From assembly GCF_000741135.1 (NCBI RefSeq), contig NZ_JGYU01000001.1, positions 186,001 through 250,000 on the forward strand: 64,000 nucleotides of DNA. Reading direction: 5' to 3'. Below the pieces are notes generated by a model. The model searched no databases. It was not told the DNA's origin and worked only from the letters and a program-made list of their open reading frames with translations. Every line of letters starts with the position of its first letter. The first letter of the stretch is position 1. The DNA comes from Bifidobacterium choerinum (GTDB taxonomy: Bacteria; Actinomycetota; Actinomycetes; Actinomycetales; Bifidobacteriaceae). Below are positions 11,915 through 19,885 of this stretch, piece by piece. The position numbers and the translations under genes are program-made.

Positions 11915-11991
11915 GGGGCCTTAGCTCAGTCGGTTAGAGCATCGGACTCATAATCCGCCGGTCCAGGGTTCAAGCCCCTGAGGCCCCACCA
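11915..11991 (+). tRNA. tRNA with anticodon CAT (elongator Met or lysidine-type Ile2)
   Basis: A 77-nt cloverleaf: acceptor GGGGCCT pairs with AGGCCCC, D arm GCTC..GAGC, anticodon loop CTCATAA, T arm CAGGG-TTCAAGC-CCCTG, discriminator A and an encoded CCA. The anticodon CAT fits elongator Met or the Ile2 tRNA that TilS converts to lysidine at C34. The TTAGCTCAG start, the TTCAAG loop and C-rich acceptor pairs resemble Ile2 more than actinobacterial elongator Met, but I cannot settle this by eye. The anticodon stem closes imperfectly at its first pair. Confidence 0.93.
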
Positions 11992-11995
11992 TCCG

Positions 11996-12020
11996 AAACC
12001 CGCTGGAAACAGCGGGTTTT
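11996..12020 (+). terminator. Intrinsic terminator of the tRNA
   Basis: AAACCCGCTG-GAAA-CAGCGGGTTTT, a ten-bp stem with a GAAA tetraloop and a T run, begins five bases past the tRNA. Confidence 0.85.
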
Positions 12021-12075
12021 CGCGTATCGGCCCCGATTCTGCTCCGTGCGTCCGTCCAGCGTCGTCGCCCCGCAG

Positions 12076-12325
12076 CGTCACGCACTGCGCACACATACGC
12101 CCCGCGTGTCGTTATCACACCCGTCAGCGTCCCAATCCGCGTACGCATACGCAATCCGCGGCACCGGAACACACCCCAGCGTCACACACCGCGCACACAT
12201 ACGCCCCGTGCGACGCAACCACACACCCCGGCGTCACACACCGCGCACACATACGCCCCGCGCGACGCAACCACACACCCCGGCGTCACACACCGCGCAC
12301 GCATACGCAATCCGCGACGCGTACA
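12076..12325. repeat. 52-bp tandem repeat, about five copies
   Basis: Copies start at 12076, 12128, 12180, 12232 and 12284, each exactly 52 bp apart. The third and fourth are almost identical; the first two and the last are diverged. Each unit opens CGTCACACACCGCGCACAC and is very rich in CA and CG. There is no open frame or RNA gene that explains it. It fills the gap between the tRNA and the end of the next gene. Confidence 0.85.
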
Positions 12326-12328
12326 TAA

Positions 12329-13261
12329 TCAGCGGCGGTCGTTCTCCTTGTTGCCGCCGTTGTTCTGATTCGTGTTGCGGTCGCCGTCACGGTTGGACTG
12401 GTTCTCCGCCTTCCTGCGGTCGGCCTCGGCCTGCGCCTTCTTCTGCGCGTCCTCGCGCGCCTTGCGTTCGTCGTCGGCGATCTTCTTGTCGCGCGACGCG
12501 TTGACGTCGCCGATCGCCGTCTTGATGTCCTGCTCGACCGACGTGATCTCGTCGAGTTTGCGGCCCTCCTCAGCCTGCTTCGCCTTCATATAGAGGTCGG
12601 ACAGACGATTCCACGTCGCCTCGTCCGCCACCTGCCCGCGTGTCAGGTCGAGCGTCGCCTGCGCCTCGCGCAGCGTGTCGTCGAGCGTGGCCGTCGCCTC
12701 CTCGACCTCCTTGAGCTGCTTCGAATCGTTGACGCCGTCGACGGCCTCCTGCAACGAGCGCATATGCGCGTCGTACCACTCCTCGTAATCGTGGATCTGC
12801 TGGATGCGCGCGTCGTACTGGTCGACCGACGACACGGCGCAGCTCGTCGCCGCCGGCGCCTGCGCCTTGAGCTGTTCGTCGAGCAGCTTGACGGTGCCGC
12901 TGTCGGCGACCTGAATGTCGGAGATCGCGCCGGCCGCCGCGCCGTCGCCCGAACGCAGGCCCTCGTATTGCTTCGCCTTCTTGTCGAGCTCAGTCATCGC
13001 GCTTTCGCAGCGCGCATGCTCCTGGGCGAGCTGCTGCTGACGATGGTTGTGAATCTGCACGCCGACGAGGATGACGGCGGCGAACAGCGCGAGCACGACG
13101 ATCGACGCGAAGATCACCCACAGGTATTTGCGTTCGTCGTCCTTCGGCGGCTTGTTGTTGTCGGGTTTCTTCGCAAGCGCGGCGATTTCGTTGGGGTTGA
13201 TGAGTTCGGTCTGCGTGCCGGCTTCGGCTTCCGCGTACACAATCGTGCTGTCGTCCATCAT
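12329..13261 (-). CDS. Membrane-anchored coiled-coil protein, unknown function (310 aa)
   Basis: A short cytoplasmic N-terminus (about 45 residues) precedes one transmembrane helix at about 48-72. The rest is a long, charged, mostly helical extracellular part with heptad-like Glu/Lys/Leu patterns and two isolated cysteines near residues 86 and 142. It ends in a Lys/Glu/Asn/Gly-rich low-complexity tail that resembles a cell-wall-contacting region. Start at 13261 is set by AGAAGG seven bases upstream (an ATG ATG pair; the second is possible). No catalytic motif. It stands alone between two repeat arrays. Type II membrane topology is inferred from the charges flanking the helix. Confidence 0.75.
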   Translation of the reverse strand: MMDDSTIVYAEAEAGTQTELINPNEIAALAKKPDNNKPPKDDERKYLWVIFASIVVLALFAAVILVGVQIHNHRQQQLAQEHARCESAMTELDKKAKQYEGLRSGDGAAAGAISDIQVADSGTVKLLDEQLKAQAPAATSCAVSSVDQYDARIQQIHDYEEWYDAHMRSLQEAVDGVNDSKQLKEVEEATATLDDTLREAQATLDLTRGQVADEATWNRLSDLYMKAKQAEEGRKLDEITSVEQDIKTAIGDVNASRDKKIADDERKAREDAQKKAQAEADRRKAENQSNRDGDRNTNQNNGGNKENDRR

Positions 13262-13449
13262 GAACAAACCTTCTTTTCACGTGATGGCGCCCATCTCGAT
13301 GATGTCGCTTTCCTCGTCACGATGCACGCTCTCTCTTATGCCGATACATCGTCGTCATCAGTGTACGTGGACGCCTTCCCGTCCGCCCGCCGCCCATCTT
13401 ACGTAGTGGAACGGCACCGACGACGATCACGGCAGTCCGTGATTGACTC

Positions 13450-13990
13450 CGATTACCGACTGCCGCCGCACATAGGGAACAGCGGCGGCAACGCATGAAT
13501 AACCTTACGCGCAAAGTGCCATGTACGACGATCACGAGGGCGCTCCATAGATGAGCACACGCATAGAACGCCATCAACGGCAATCACGATGGCAGTATAC
13601 GGGTGAGCCTACGCACAAAGTGCCGCCATCGGCGACCGCAACGGCATTCTACGGGTGCACTCACCTACAGAATGCCACCATCGGCAGCTACGACGGCAGT
13701 ATCTAGGCGAGCCACCCACAAAATGCCAACGATGGCGGCTGCGGCGGCAGCTTATGGGTGACCTTACGCACAGAATGCCGTCAACAGCGGCTGCGGCGGC
13801 AGCATATGGGTGAGCCACCCACAGAATGCCAGCAACAGCGGCTGCGGCGGCAGTATATGGGTGCACTCACCCACAGAATGCCGTCGACAGTGGGAATGGC
13901 TGCGGTATTGAGGCAGATGCACCCACAGACCGCCGCCATCCGCGGCGACCACGGCAGTCCGTAATCGACCCCAATCACAAACCGCCACCG
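13450..13990. repeat. ~52-bp tandem array of imperfect hairpin units, about ten copies
   Basis: The anchor CA(G/A)AATGCC or a close variant recurs near 13512, 13564, 13616, 13668, 13719, 13771, 13822, 13873, 13926 and 13978, so the period is 51-53 bp. Within a unit, CACCCACAGAATGCC is an inverted match to GGCAGTATATGGGTG, giving a stem of up to 15 bp around a C/G-rich loop. Copies at 13771-13900 are best conserved; the outer ones decay. It fills the whole gap between the coiled-coil protein gene and the YkoE-like gene. Confidence 0.85.
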
Positions 13991-14010
13991 CACGCAGGGT
14001 GCGACGGCAC

Positions 14011-14661
14011 TCAGCGGTCAGCTGCTGCTGCTGCGGTGCGGACGGCGCGGCCTGAGGCGAAGCGGTCGAGGACGCCGGTCTTCGCGATCGCCAAGTAGAG
14101 GTACCACGAGCAGACGCCGGCGATGAGCACGCCGCCGATGATCTCGCTCACCATGTGCACGATGCCGCGCGGGCTGAGGAACGCGACGCCCTGATAGCGG
14201 AACAGCATCAGGTAGACGCCATATTCGATCGCCGTGCACATGCCGGAGAGGATTGAGATCGGCAGGTTGAAGACGCGGTAGCGCGTCAGCGCGAACGGCA
14301 GTTCGGCGAACAGTCCCTGCAACGCGGCCGACAGGAAGACGAAGCCGAAGGAGAACGAGCTGCCGATCAGCATCTCCGCGGCGCATCCGACGAGATTGAC
14401 GAACACGGCCGATCCCGGCTTGCGCAGGATGAGCACGGCGAGCGTGCCCGAGAAGTACCACACGGCGTGCAGGATGCTCGCGCATCCCGGCAACAGGCCG
14501 CCGAGCATCGGGGAGATCGACATGTAGGCGAAGTTGAATCCCCAGAAGACGACGCCGGCGGCGATGCCGAGCGCGGCGGCCACGGCGATGTCCGCGGTCG
14601 TCCAACGCAGTCTTCTGCTGGAACGGATGGTGTTGGCTTGATTTTGGGTGTGTTCGACCAT
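14011..14661 (-). CDS. YkoE-like ECF transporter substrate-binding (S) component (216 aa)
   Basis: Integral membrane protein with about six helices. It resembles YkoE, the S component for thiamine or its pyrimidine precursor: TTADIAVAAALGIAAG at the start, then ILRKPGSAVFVN, and ALQGLFAELPFALTRYR, which are recognisable family blocks. S components bind vitamin and work with an ATPase/EcfT module. Neither module gene (YkoD, YkoC) is adjacent, so it would need a shared module elsewhere or be a remnant. No TPP riboswitch is visible upstream. Start at 14661 follows AGAGGGA. Substrate is inferred from the family. Confidence 0.82.
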   Translation of the reverse strand: MVEHTQNQANTIRSSRRLRWTTADIAVAAALGIAAGVVFWGFNFAYMSISPMLGGLLPGCASILHAVWYFSGTLAVLILRKPGSAVFVNLVGCAAEMLIGSSFSFGFVFLSAALQGLFAELPFALTRYRVFNLPISILSGMCTAIEYGVYLMLFRYQGVAFLSPRGIVHMVSEIIGGVLIAGVCSWYLYLAIAKTGVLDRFASGRAVRTAAAAADR

Positions 14662-14757
14662 GGAAGTCCCTCTTCCCGACGGTGCCGCGCACAGCGATTC
14701 GTCAAGACGTTCCTTGACCTGCGCAGCTCGGGCGGGAACGCCTCCGCCAACATAGCA

Positions 14758-14815
14758 GCGGCCGTCGACGCGGCTCACGCCCATGCGATGCCGACATAGC
14801 CGCGTCGACGGCCGC
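14758..14815. repeat. 18-bp perfect inverted repeat upstream of the YkoE-like gene
   Basis: gcggccgtcgacgcggct at 14758-14775 is exactly complementary to 14798-14815, with a 22-nt spacer. It lies about 100 bp upstream of the YkoE-like start and 180 bp from the xylR-type gene end. It may be a regulatory stem or a terminator facing either way; no T tract follows. Confidence 0.7.
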
Positions 14816-14884
14816 ATGGCATGCGCAACCGTGCGGTGCAAGGCCATGCATCGTTCCACGACGAGGTCTCACATCATGAGATTT

Positions 14885-14949
14885 CGGCGTCATGCACATG
14901 CGTCATGCACCGGCGTCATGCACCGGCGTCATGCACCGGCGTCATGCAC
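14885..14949. repeat. 13-bp tandem repeat
   Basis: CGGCGTCATGCAC occurs at 14911, 14924 and 14937 without gaps, with a further copy at 14885 and a partial one at 14901. It lies in the spacer between the YkoE-like gene and the stop of the ROK regulator gene; the spacer (14662-14996) holds no gene. Confidence 0.8.
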
Positions 14950-14996
14950 ATGCAGGTCACGGACGCGCAGCCGCCGCGAATAACGTGCCCGCGTGC

Positions 14997-16220
14997 TCAC
15001 GACTTGAGGTATGCGAGAGGCTCGTCGACGAAGCGGCGCAGACCGGTGACGGCGGCGCCGAGCAGCGCCGGCCGCGCGCCGCCGCCGGCGCGCGAGACGC
15101 GCACATGGACGACGTCGCGCGCGAGGATGCGATCCTGCACATGGCGTTCCATCGCGCGCAGCCGTGCGTCGTCGAGCTGTGCCCATGCGCCGCCGAGGAC
15201 GACGACATCGAGGTCGCTGACGTTGACGATCGAGACGATCATCGATTCGATCGCGCGCATCGCACGGTCCATGACCTCGAGCACCCGTGCATCGCCGGCC
15301 TGGGCGCGCCGGAAGAACTCGTCGACCGACTCCTGGCTCGCGGCATCGGCGCCATGCGCGATGCCGGCGGCCTCGACGATCGCGCGGCGTCCCGCATAGG
15401 CCTCGACGCAGCCGCGGCGCCCGCAGCGGCAGAGCGGTCCGTCCATCTGCACGGAGATGTGGCCGACCTCGCCGGCGAAGCCGCGGTCGCCGTGTACGAG
15501 CGAGCCGCCGCGCACGACGGCGCCGCCGATGCCGATGTCGGTGGAGATGTAGAGGAACGATCCGTTCGGCCCGACGACGCCTTCGTCGGCGCGCTGCGTC
15601 GCGTAGCCGGGCAGCTGCGCGACGGCGGCCATGTTCGATTCGTTGCCGGCGATGACGTCGAGCCTGCGCATCAGTGCCTGCTCGTTGAGGTCGACGTCCT
15701 CCCATCCGAGGTTGCGCGCGACGATGAGGTGGCCTTCCTCGGTGACGAGGCCGGGCAGCGCGAGTCCGGCGCCGGCGATCGTGTAGCCGTGCTTGCGCAA
15801 CGTCCGCTCCTGCGCGCGCAGCATCACGTCGAGGTCGTCGAAGACGGCCTTCGTGTCCGCGCCGTGCAGGTCGCCCTCGACCCAGCGTTCGGCGACGACG
15901 GAGCCGTCGAGGTCGAGGACGAGGTAGCCGTAGCCGTCGGTGTTGATCTGGATGCCGATGCCGCACATCGCGCCGCCGGCGACGAGCAGCGGCGTGCTCG
16001 GCCGTCCGTAGACGGACTGCACGATCGGCATCCCCTCGCGCACGATGCGGTTGTCGATGAGCAGCGAGACGAGCAATGACATCGTCGCCTTCGTCAGCCC
16101 GGTCTCCTTGGCGAGGTCGGCGCGGCTGAGCGGCGTCGTGCGGCGCATCATCGTCTCGAGCACGACGGACAGGTTGTGGTTCCTCAGATCGTTCTGGTTG
16201 ATGCTCCTCAATGTCGCCAT
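14997..16220 (-). CDS. xylR: ROK-family transcriptional repressor, probably XylR (407 aa)
   Basis: An N-terminal winged-helix domain (residues about 10-70, with RADLAKETGLTKATMSLLV as the recognition helix region) is fused to a ROK sugar-kinase-like sensor. The ROK zinc motif is intact: His254 in AGEVGHISV, and C264, C266 and C271 in CRCGRRGC. This NagC/XylR layout is typical of repressors released by a sugar. It is divergent from xylulokinase with overlapping promoters, which is why I name it XylR; xylose as inducer is an inference. Start at 16220 follows AGGAGG. Confidence 0.9.
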   Translation of the reverse strand: MATLRSINQNDLRNHNLSVVLETMMRRTTPLSRADLAKETGLTKATMSLLVSLLIDNRIVREGMPIVQSVYGRPSTPLLVAGGAMCGIGIQINTDGYGYLVLDLDGSVVAERWVEGDLHGADTKAVFDDLDVMLRAQERTLRKHGYTIAGAGLALPGLVTEEGHLIVARNLGWEDVDLNEQALMRRLDVIAGNESNMAAVAQLPGYATQRADEGVVGPNGSFLYISTDIGIGGAVVRGGSLVHGDRGFAGEVGHISVQMDGPLCRCGRRGCVEAYAGRRAIVEAAGIAHGADAASQESVDEFFRRAQAGDARVLEVMDRAMRAIESMIVSIVNVSDLDVVVLGGAWAQLDDARLRAMERHVQDRILARDVVHVRVSRAGGGARPALLGAAVTGLRRFVDEPLAYLKS

Positions 16221-16263
16221 ACGCCGCCTCCTCGCTTCCGCGGCGTACCCCTCTGGTCGCGCC

Positions 16264-16320
16264 GAACTTACGGTCATGCTACACTACACAGTATAGTTTA
16301 TTCATCTAACTATTCATGGC
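16264..16320. promoter_or_regulatory. Overlapping divergent promoters and putative operator between xylR and xylB
   Basis: TATAGT at 16292-16297 serves as a -10 for xylB, with TTACGG at 16268-16273 as a weak -35 (18-bp spacer). Read on the other strand the same bases give TATACT, a -10 for the repressor. A partial dyad, TAGTT (16294-16298) and AACTA (16308-16312), sits on and just past the -10. This would let one bound repressor block both genes. It partly resembles the site at the xylA promoter. Confidence 0.55.
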
Positions 16321-16420
16321 GGGCGACGATCGCCCGTCATCGGAAGGCGCGCGGACGCGGACGCACGACGACGTGCACGACGCGCGCCCATACGGCGCAT
16401 ATGCGCGGAAAGGAGCCACG

Positions 16421-17956
16421 ATGCAGCGCACGCTCGTCGCGGGAGTCGACACATCCACCCAATCATGCAAGGTGCGCGTCACCGACGCGCGCACCGGCGC
16501 ACTCGTCCGTTTCGGCCAGGCGAAGCACCCGTCGGGCACGACGGTCGATCCACAGGCCTGGTGGGACGCGTTCCTCGAGGCGTCGGCGCAGGCCGGCGGC
16601 CTCGACGACGTCGCCGCGATCGCCGTCGGCGGCCAGCAGCACGGCATGGTGCTGCTCGACGAGCACGGCCATGTCATCCGCGACGCGATGCTGTGGAACG
16701 ACGTCAGCTCGGCGCCGCAGGCCGACGAGCTGATCATGACGCTCGGCGCGCGCGGCGCCGACGACGGCGACGCGGCCGCCGTCCATGCGCGCGGCGTCGC
16801 GCGTTGGGTCGAGGCGGTCGGCTCGTCGCCGGTCGCCTCGTACACGCTGACGAAGATCAAATGGGTGGCCGAGCACGAGCCCGACAATGCGGCGCGCATC
16901 GCCGCCGTCTGCCTCCCCCACGACTGGCTCAGCTGGCGCATCGCCGGCTATGGTCCGGTCGGCGACGGCGAGGACGCGCATCTCGACATGCTGCGCACCG
17001 ACCGTTCCGACGCCTCCGGCACCCTCTACTTCGACGCCGCGCACGACGAATACCGCCGTGACCTGCTCGCGCTCGGACTCACGTCCGGCGCAGGCGAACC
17101 CGACAAGGCCGCGCTCGACTTCGCCGAGCATATCGTGCTGCCGCATGTCCTCGCGCCGCACGAGGCCGCGCCGACGCGCGCGGCGGCCTCGGTCGCCGGC
17201 GCCGACGTCCCCGGCGGCTGCGTCATCGCCCCGGGCGGCGGCGACAACGCGATGGCGTCGCTCGGCCTCGGCATGGGCGTCGGCGACGTCTCGGTCTCGC
17301 TCGGCACCTCCGGCGTCGCCGCCGCCGTCAGCGAGACGCCGGTCCACGACATGACCGGATCGGTCTCCGGATTCGCCGACTGCACCGGCCACTTCCTGCC
17401 GCTCGCCTGCACGATCAACGCGTCGCGCATCCTCGACGCCGCCCGCGCCGCGCTGCGCGTCGACTACGACGAGCTCGCCGCGCTCGCGCTCGCCGCGCGT
17501 CCCGGCGCCGACGGCATGACGCTCGTGCCGTATTTCGACGGCGAGCGCACGCCGAACCGTCCGGACGCGACGGCCACGCTGTCCGGGATGACGATGGCCA
17601 ACACGAACGCCGAGGACATCGCGCGCGCCTTCGTCGAGGGACTGCTGTGCTCGCAGCGCGACTGCATCGAGCTCATCCGTTCGCTCGGCGCGCCGATCGA
17701 CCGCGTGCTGCTCATCGGCGGCGGCGCGAAGTCGCTCGCCGTGCGCACGCTCGCGCCGTGCGTCCTCGGCTTGGATGTCTCATGCCCGGCGACCGACGAG
17801 TATGTGGCGATCGGCGCGGCGCGGCAGGCGGCGTGGACGCTTGACGGCGGCGACGACGCCCCCGACTGGCCGATCTCGATCGATGCGGTGTCCACCGGCG
17901 TACCGACGCCGCAGGTCTACGAGCCTACGTGCGCGCACGCGGCTGACACGACGTGA
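16421..17956 (+). CDS. xylB: Xylulokinase, FGGY family (511 aa)
   Basis: Phosphorylates D-xylulose to D-xylulose 5-phosphate, the entry point into the fructose-6-phosphate phosphoketolase route of bifidobacteria. GVDTSTQSCKV at residues 8-18 is the phosphate-1 loop of FGGY kinases, VGGQQHGMVLLDE and AMLWND form the substrate pocket, and VLLIGGGAKSLAVRTLAPCVLG is the second ATP-binding region. Length fits. AAAGGAG lies six bases before the ATG. The reading frame ends inside the left arm of a very long inverted repeat. It is divergent from the ROK repressor. Confidence 0.95.
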   Translation: MQRTLVAGVDTSTQSCKVRVTDARTGALVRFGQAKHPSGTTVDPQAWWDAFLEASAQAGGLDDVAAIAVGGQQHGMVLLDEHGHVIRDAMLWNDVSSAPQADELIMTLGARGADDGDAAAVHARGVARWVEAVGSSPVASYTLTKIKWVAEHEPDNAARIAAVCLPHDWLSWRIAGYGPVGDGEDAHLDMLRTDRSDASGTLYFDAAHDEYRRDLLALGLTSGAGEPDKAALDFAEHIVLPHVLAPHEAAPTRAAASVAGADVPGGCVIAPGGGDNAMASLGLGMGVGDVSVSLGTSGVAAAVSETPVHDMTGSVSGFADCTGHFLPLACTINASRILDAARAALRVDYDELAALALAARPGADGMTLVPYFDGERTPNRPDATATLSGMTMANTNAEDIARAFVEGLLCSQRDCIELIRSLGAPIDRVLLIGGGAKSLAVRTLAPCVLGLDVSCPATDEYVAIGAARQAAWTLDGGDDAPDWPISIDAVSTGVPTPQVYEPTCAHAADTT

Positions 17957-18019
17957 TGAGGCCTCTGCGCCCGGTCTGGCGACGTACCGTCAGACCGGGC
18001 GCAGAGGCCTCATCACGTC
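17950..18019 (+). terminator. 29-bp perfect hairpin overlapping the xylB stop codon
   Basis: 17950-17978 is exactly complementary to 17991-18019, with a 12-nt loop that can add three more pairs in RNA. The TGA of xylB is inside the left arm. No T tract follows. It is palindromic enough to stop transcription from either side. Confidence 0.75.
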
Positions 18020-18050
18020 CCGGGCATGGGGCGTCCCCATGAGACGGGAC
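18017..18050. terminator. Second hairpin in the convergent xylB / GH43 spacer
   Basis: GTCCCG pairs with CGGGAC and CATGGGG with CCCCATG around a CGT loop. It directly abuts the first hairpin. Confidence 0.5.
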
Positions 18051-18088
18051 GAGGCGGGAGCGCGTCCATTCATCGCGAGGCATGGAAG

Positions 18089-18145
18089 ACCGCACCGCCG
18101 GAATCCGGGTCGGAGATGTTCCGGCCCGGATTCCGGCGGTGCGGT
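18089..18145 (-). terminator. 26-bp hairpin after the GH43 xylosidase gene
   Basis: 18089-18109 is exactly complementary to 18125-18145 (21 bp); CGGA/TCCG and one G-U pair extend the stem to 26 bp with a five-base loop. It begins 36 bp past the stop of the minus-strand GH43 gene. No T tract. Confidence 0.7.
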
Positions 18146-18180
18146 TCAATCGCGGACGGCGCTGACGCGCCGCCGGCACG

Positions 18181-19806
18181 TCAGTCCCGCAGCTGCCGAT
18201 AGTCGAAGTCGACGAAGTCGGCCTCGGTCTCATATCCGGAAAGATCGACCGCCGCGAGTCCCACGAACGCGCCGGTGAAGAACCCACCGTAGCGCTGGTT
18301 CACATAGTCGTCCGAAAGGATCTTGGCGTCGAGCTCCACGCCGAGGTTGCGCCAATGCTCGCCGTCGAACGAATAGTCGTAGGTGTAGGTCTGCGTGCGC
18401 ACACGGGTGCGCAGCCACACCGTCCGCACATCGTCGGGCACCGGCACGGCGTCATCGCGCAGGAACGAGGTGTAGGCGTTGAAATCGTTCTGCGCCACTT
18501 CGATCACGCGGCATCCGCGCCGTTCGTCCCATGTCACGAAGGCCCACGACCAGCACAGGTCGTTGTAGTAGTTCGTCAGCCCGGCCATCTGGTTGTAGTC
18601 GTGCGGGTCGAAGTGCACGCCCACCGAGGCGTCGAAATCGAAGGCCTGCCAGCGGCGCGCCACCAGCGAAAGGTCGAACAGATTGCACAGCGAACCCCTG
18701 CCCTTCAGTGTGAGCGCACCATCGCCGACCGAGCCCATGCGTTCGTCGAACGGCACACGCAGCGTGTTCCAGTCGTCGCCCAATGTGGCGCCGGTGAAGT
18801 CGTCGTGCTGGTCGTGCGGGGCGGGCGCCTCGTCGTCGGCGGCGTCCGTCGGGGCGTCGACGACGCGTTCGCCGCCATGGCCGCCCACGATGTACGGCCA
18901 GCCGTCCTCGGTCCAATCGACCTTCTGGATCGATGTCTCACGCCCCAGCGTGCACCAGCCGCGTGGATCGCTCACCGATTCGTTCTCATGGTGCCACGGG
19001 CGCGCGCACAGCGACGCGTAGTACCATTCGCCGTTCGGCGTGTCCACGAGCGAACCATGGCCCTGCTTCTGCAGATAGCTGCGGGGCGTGTCGAAATTCG
19101 TGAGGAACGGGTTGATCGGGCTGCCTTCGAACGAAAGCGCGTCGAGCGTGGACGACCTCGCCACGACCTCCTGATGGGTCCAGACGGTGCCGCCCTCCGC
19201 GCAGAACAGGTAGTACAGTCCGTCGATCTTGTACAGATGCGGCCCTTCCACGAGTTTCACATCGGTGCCGTTCCAGATGGTGCGCGCCGTCTGCGGCATG
19301 AGCCGCATCGTGTCCGCATCGAATTCGGTGAGCGTGATGCCGTTGAACGGGTTGTGGTACTCGCGGAAGTCCCAGGTCTGCTGCACCAGGTACTTGCGTC
19401 CGTCGTCGTCATGGAACAGGCTCGCGTCGAAGCCGACGCCGTTGAGCCTGATGGGCTCGCTCCACGGGCCGTGGATGTCCTCGGCCGTCACCAGATAGTT
19501 CACGCAGTCCTTGAATGCGCCGTTGACGACCTTGACGTCCGCATAGACGAGCCAGAACCTGCCGTCGGCGTATGACAGATCCGGGGCCCACACACCGCCG
19601 GACGACGGGTTGCCCCGCATGTCGAGCTGCGAGCGCCGGCTCAGCGGGCTCGGCAGCGCGCGCCAATGCACCATGTCCCGCGATTCGTGCAGGCGTACGC
19701 CGGGGAACCATTCGAATGTGGAATTGGCGATGTAGTAGGTATCACCGACGCGAATCATCGACGGATCGGCGTGGAATCCGGTGAGCACCGGGTTTTCGAT
19801 CTTCAT
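18181..19806 (-). CDS. GH43 beta-xylosidase, subfamily 11-like (541 aa)
   Basis: Releases xylose from the non-reducing end of xylo-oligosaccharides by inversion; probably cytoplasmic, as no signal peptide is present. The five-bladed propeller holds the three expected acids: D14 (FHADPS, base), D127 (GVGFDASLF, pKa modulator) and E187 (VEGPHLY, acid). This spacing equals that of GH43_11 xylosidases. A C-terminal beta-sandwich (about residues 335-541) closes the active site in that subfamily. It is the last gene of the ABC importer operon, 79 bp after the second permease, so its substrate is most likely what the importer brings in. Arabinofuranosidase side activity is possible. Confidence 0.92.
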   Translation of the reverse strand: MKIENPVLTGFHADPSMIRVGDTYYIANSTFEWFPGVRLHESRDMVHWRALPSPLSRRSQLDMRGNPSSGGVWAPDLSYADGRFWLVYADVKVVNGAFKDCVNYLVTAEDIHGPWSEPIRLNGVGFDASLFHDDDGRKYLVQQTWDFREYHNPFNGITLTEFDADTMRLMPQTARTIWNGTDVKLVEGPHLYKIDGLYYLFCAEGGTVWTHQEVVARSSTLDALSFEGSPINPFLTNFDTPRSYLQKQGHGSLVDTPNGEWYYASLCARPWHHENESVSDPRGWCTLGRETSIQKVDWTEDGWPYIVGGHGGERVVDAPTDAADDEAPAPHDQHDDFTGATLGDDWNTLRVPFDERMGSVGDGALTLKGRGSLCNLFDLSLVARRWQAFDFDASVGVHFDPHDYNQMAGLTNYYNDLCWSWAFVTWDERRGCRVIEVAQNDFNAYTSFLRDDAVPVPDDVRTVWLRTRVRTQTYTYDYSFDGEHWRNLGVELDAKILSDDYVNQRYGGFFTGAFVGLAAVDLSGYETEADFVDFDYRQLRD

Positions 19807-19885
19807 TTCGTCCTCCTTGGGGAAACGGCGGCCCAGGTCATGCCCAGGCCGCCGTGCTTCATACCTGTGCGTGCGACGCCGCGGA

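Noticed and set aside
13450..13990. CRISPR array
   Set aside because: The period is regular, but the whole 52-bp unit is repeated, including what would be the spacers, and no cas gene is near. It is a degenerate tandem repeat.
14662..14860. TPP riboswitch before the YkoE-like gene
   Set aside because: I looked for the conserved CTGAGA and ACCTGATCTGGATAATGCC-type elements on the minus strand and did not find them.
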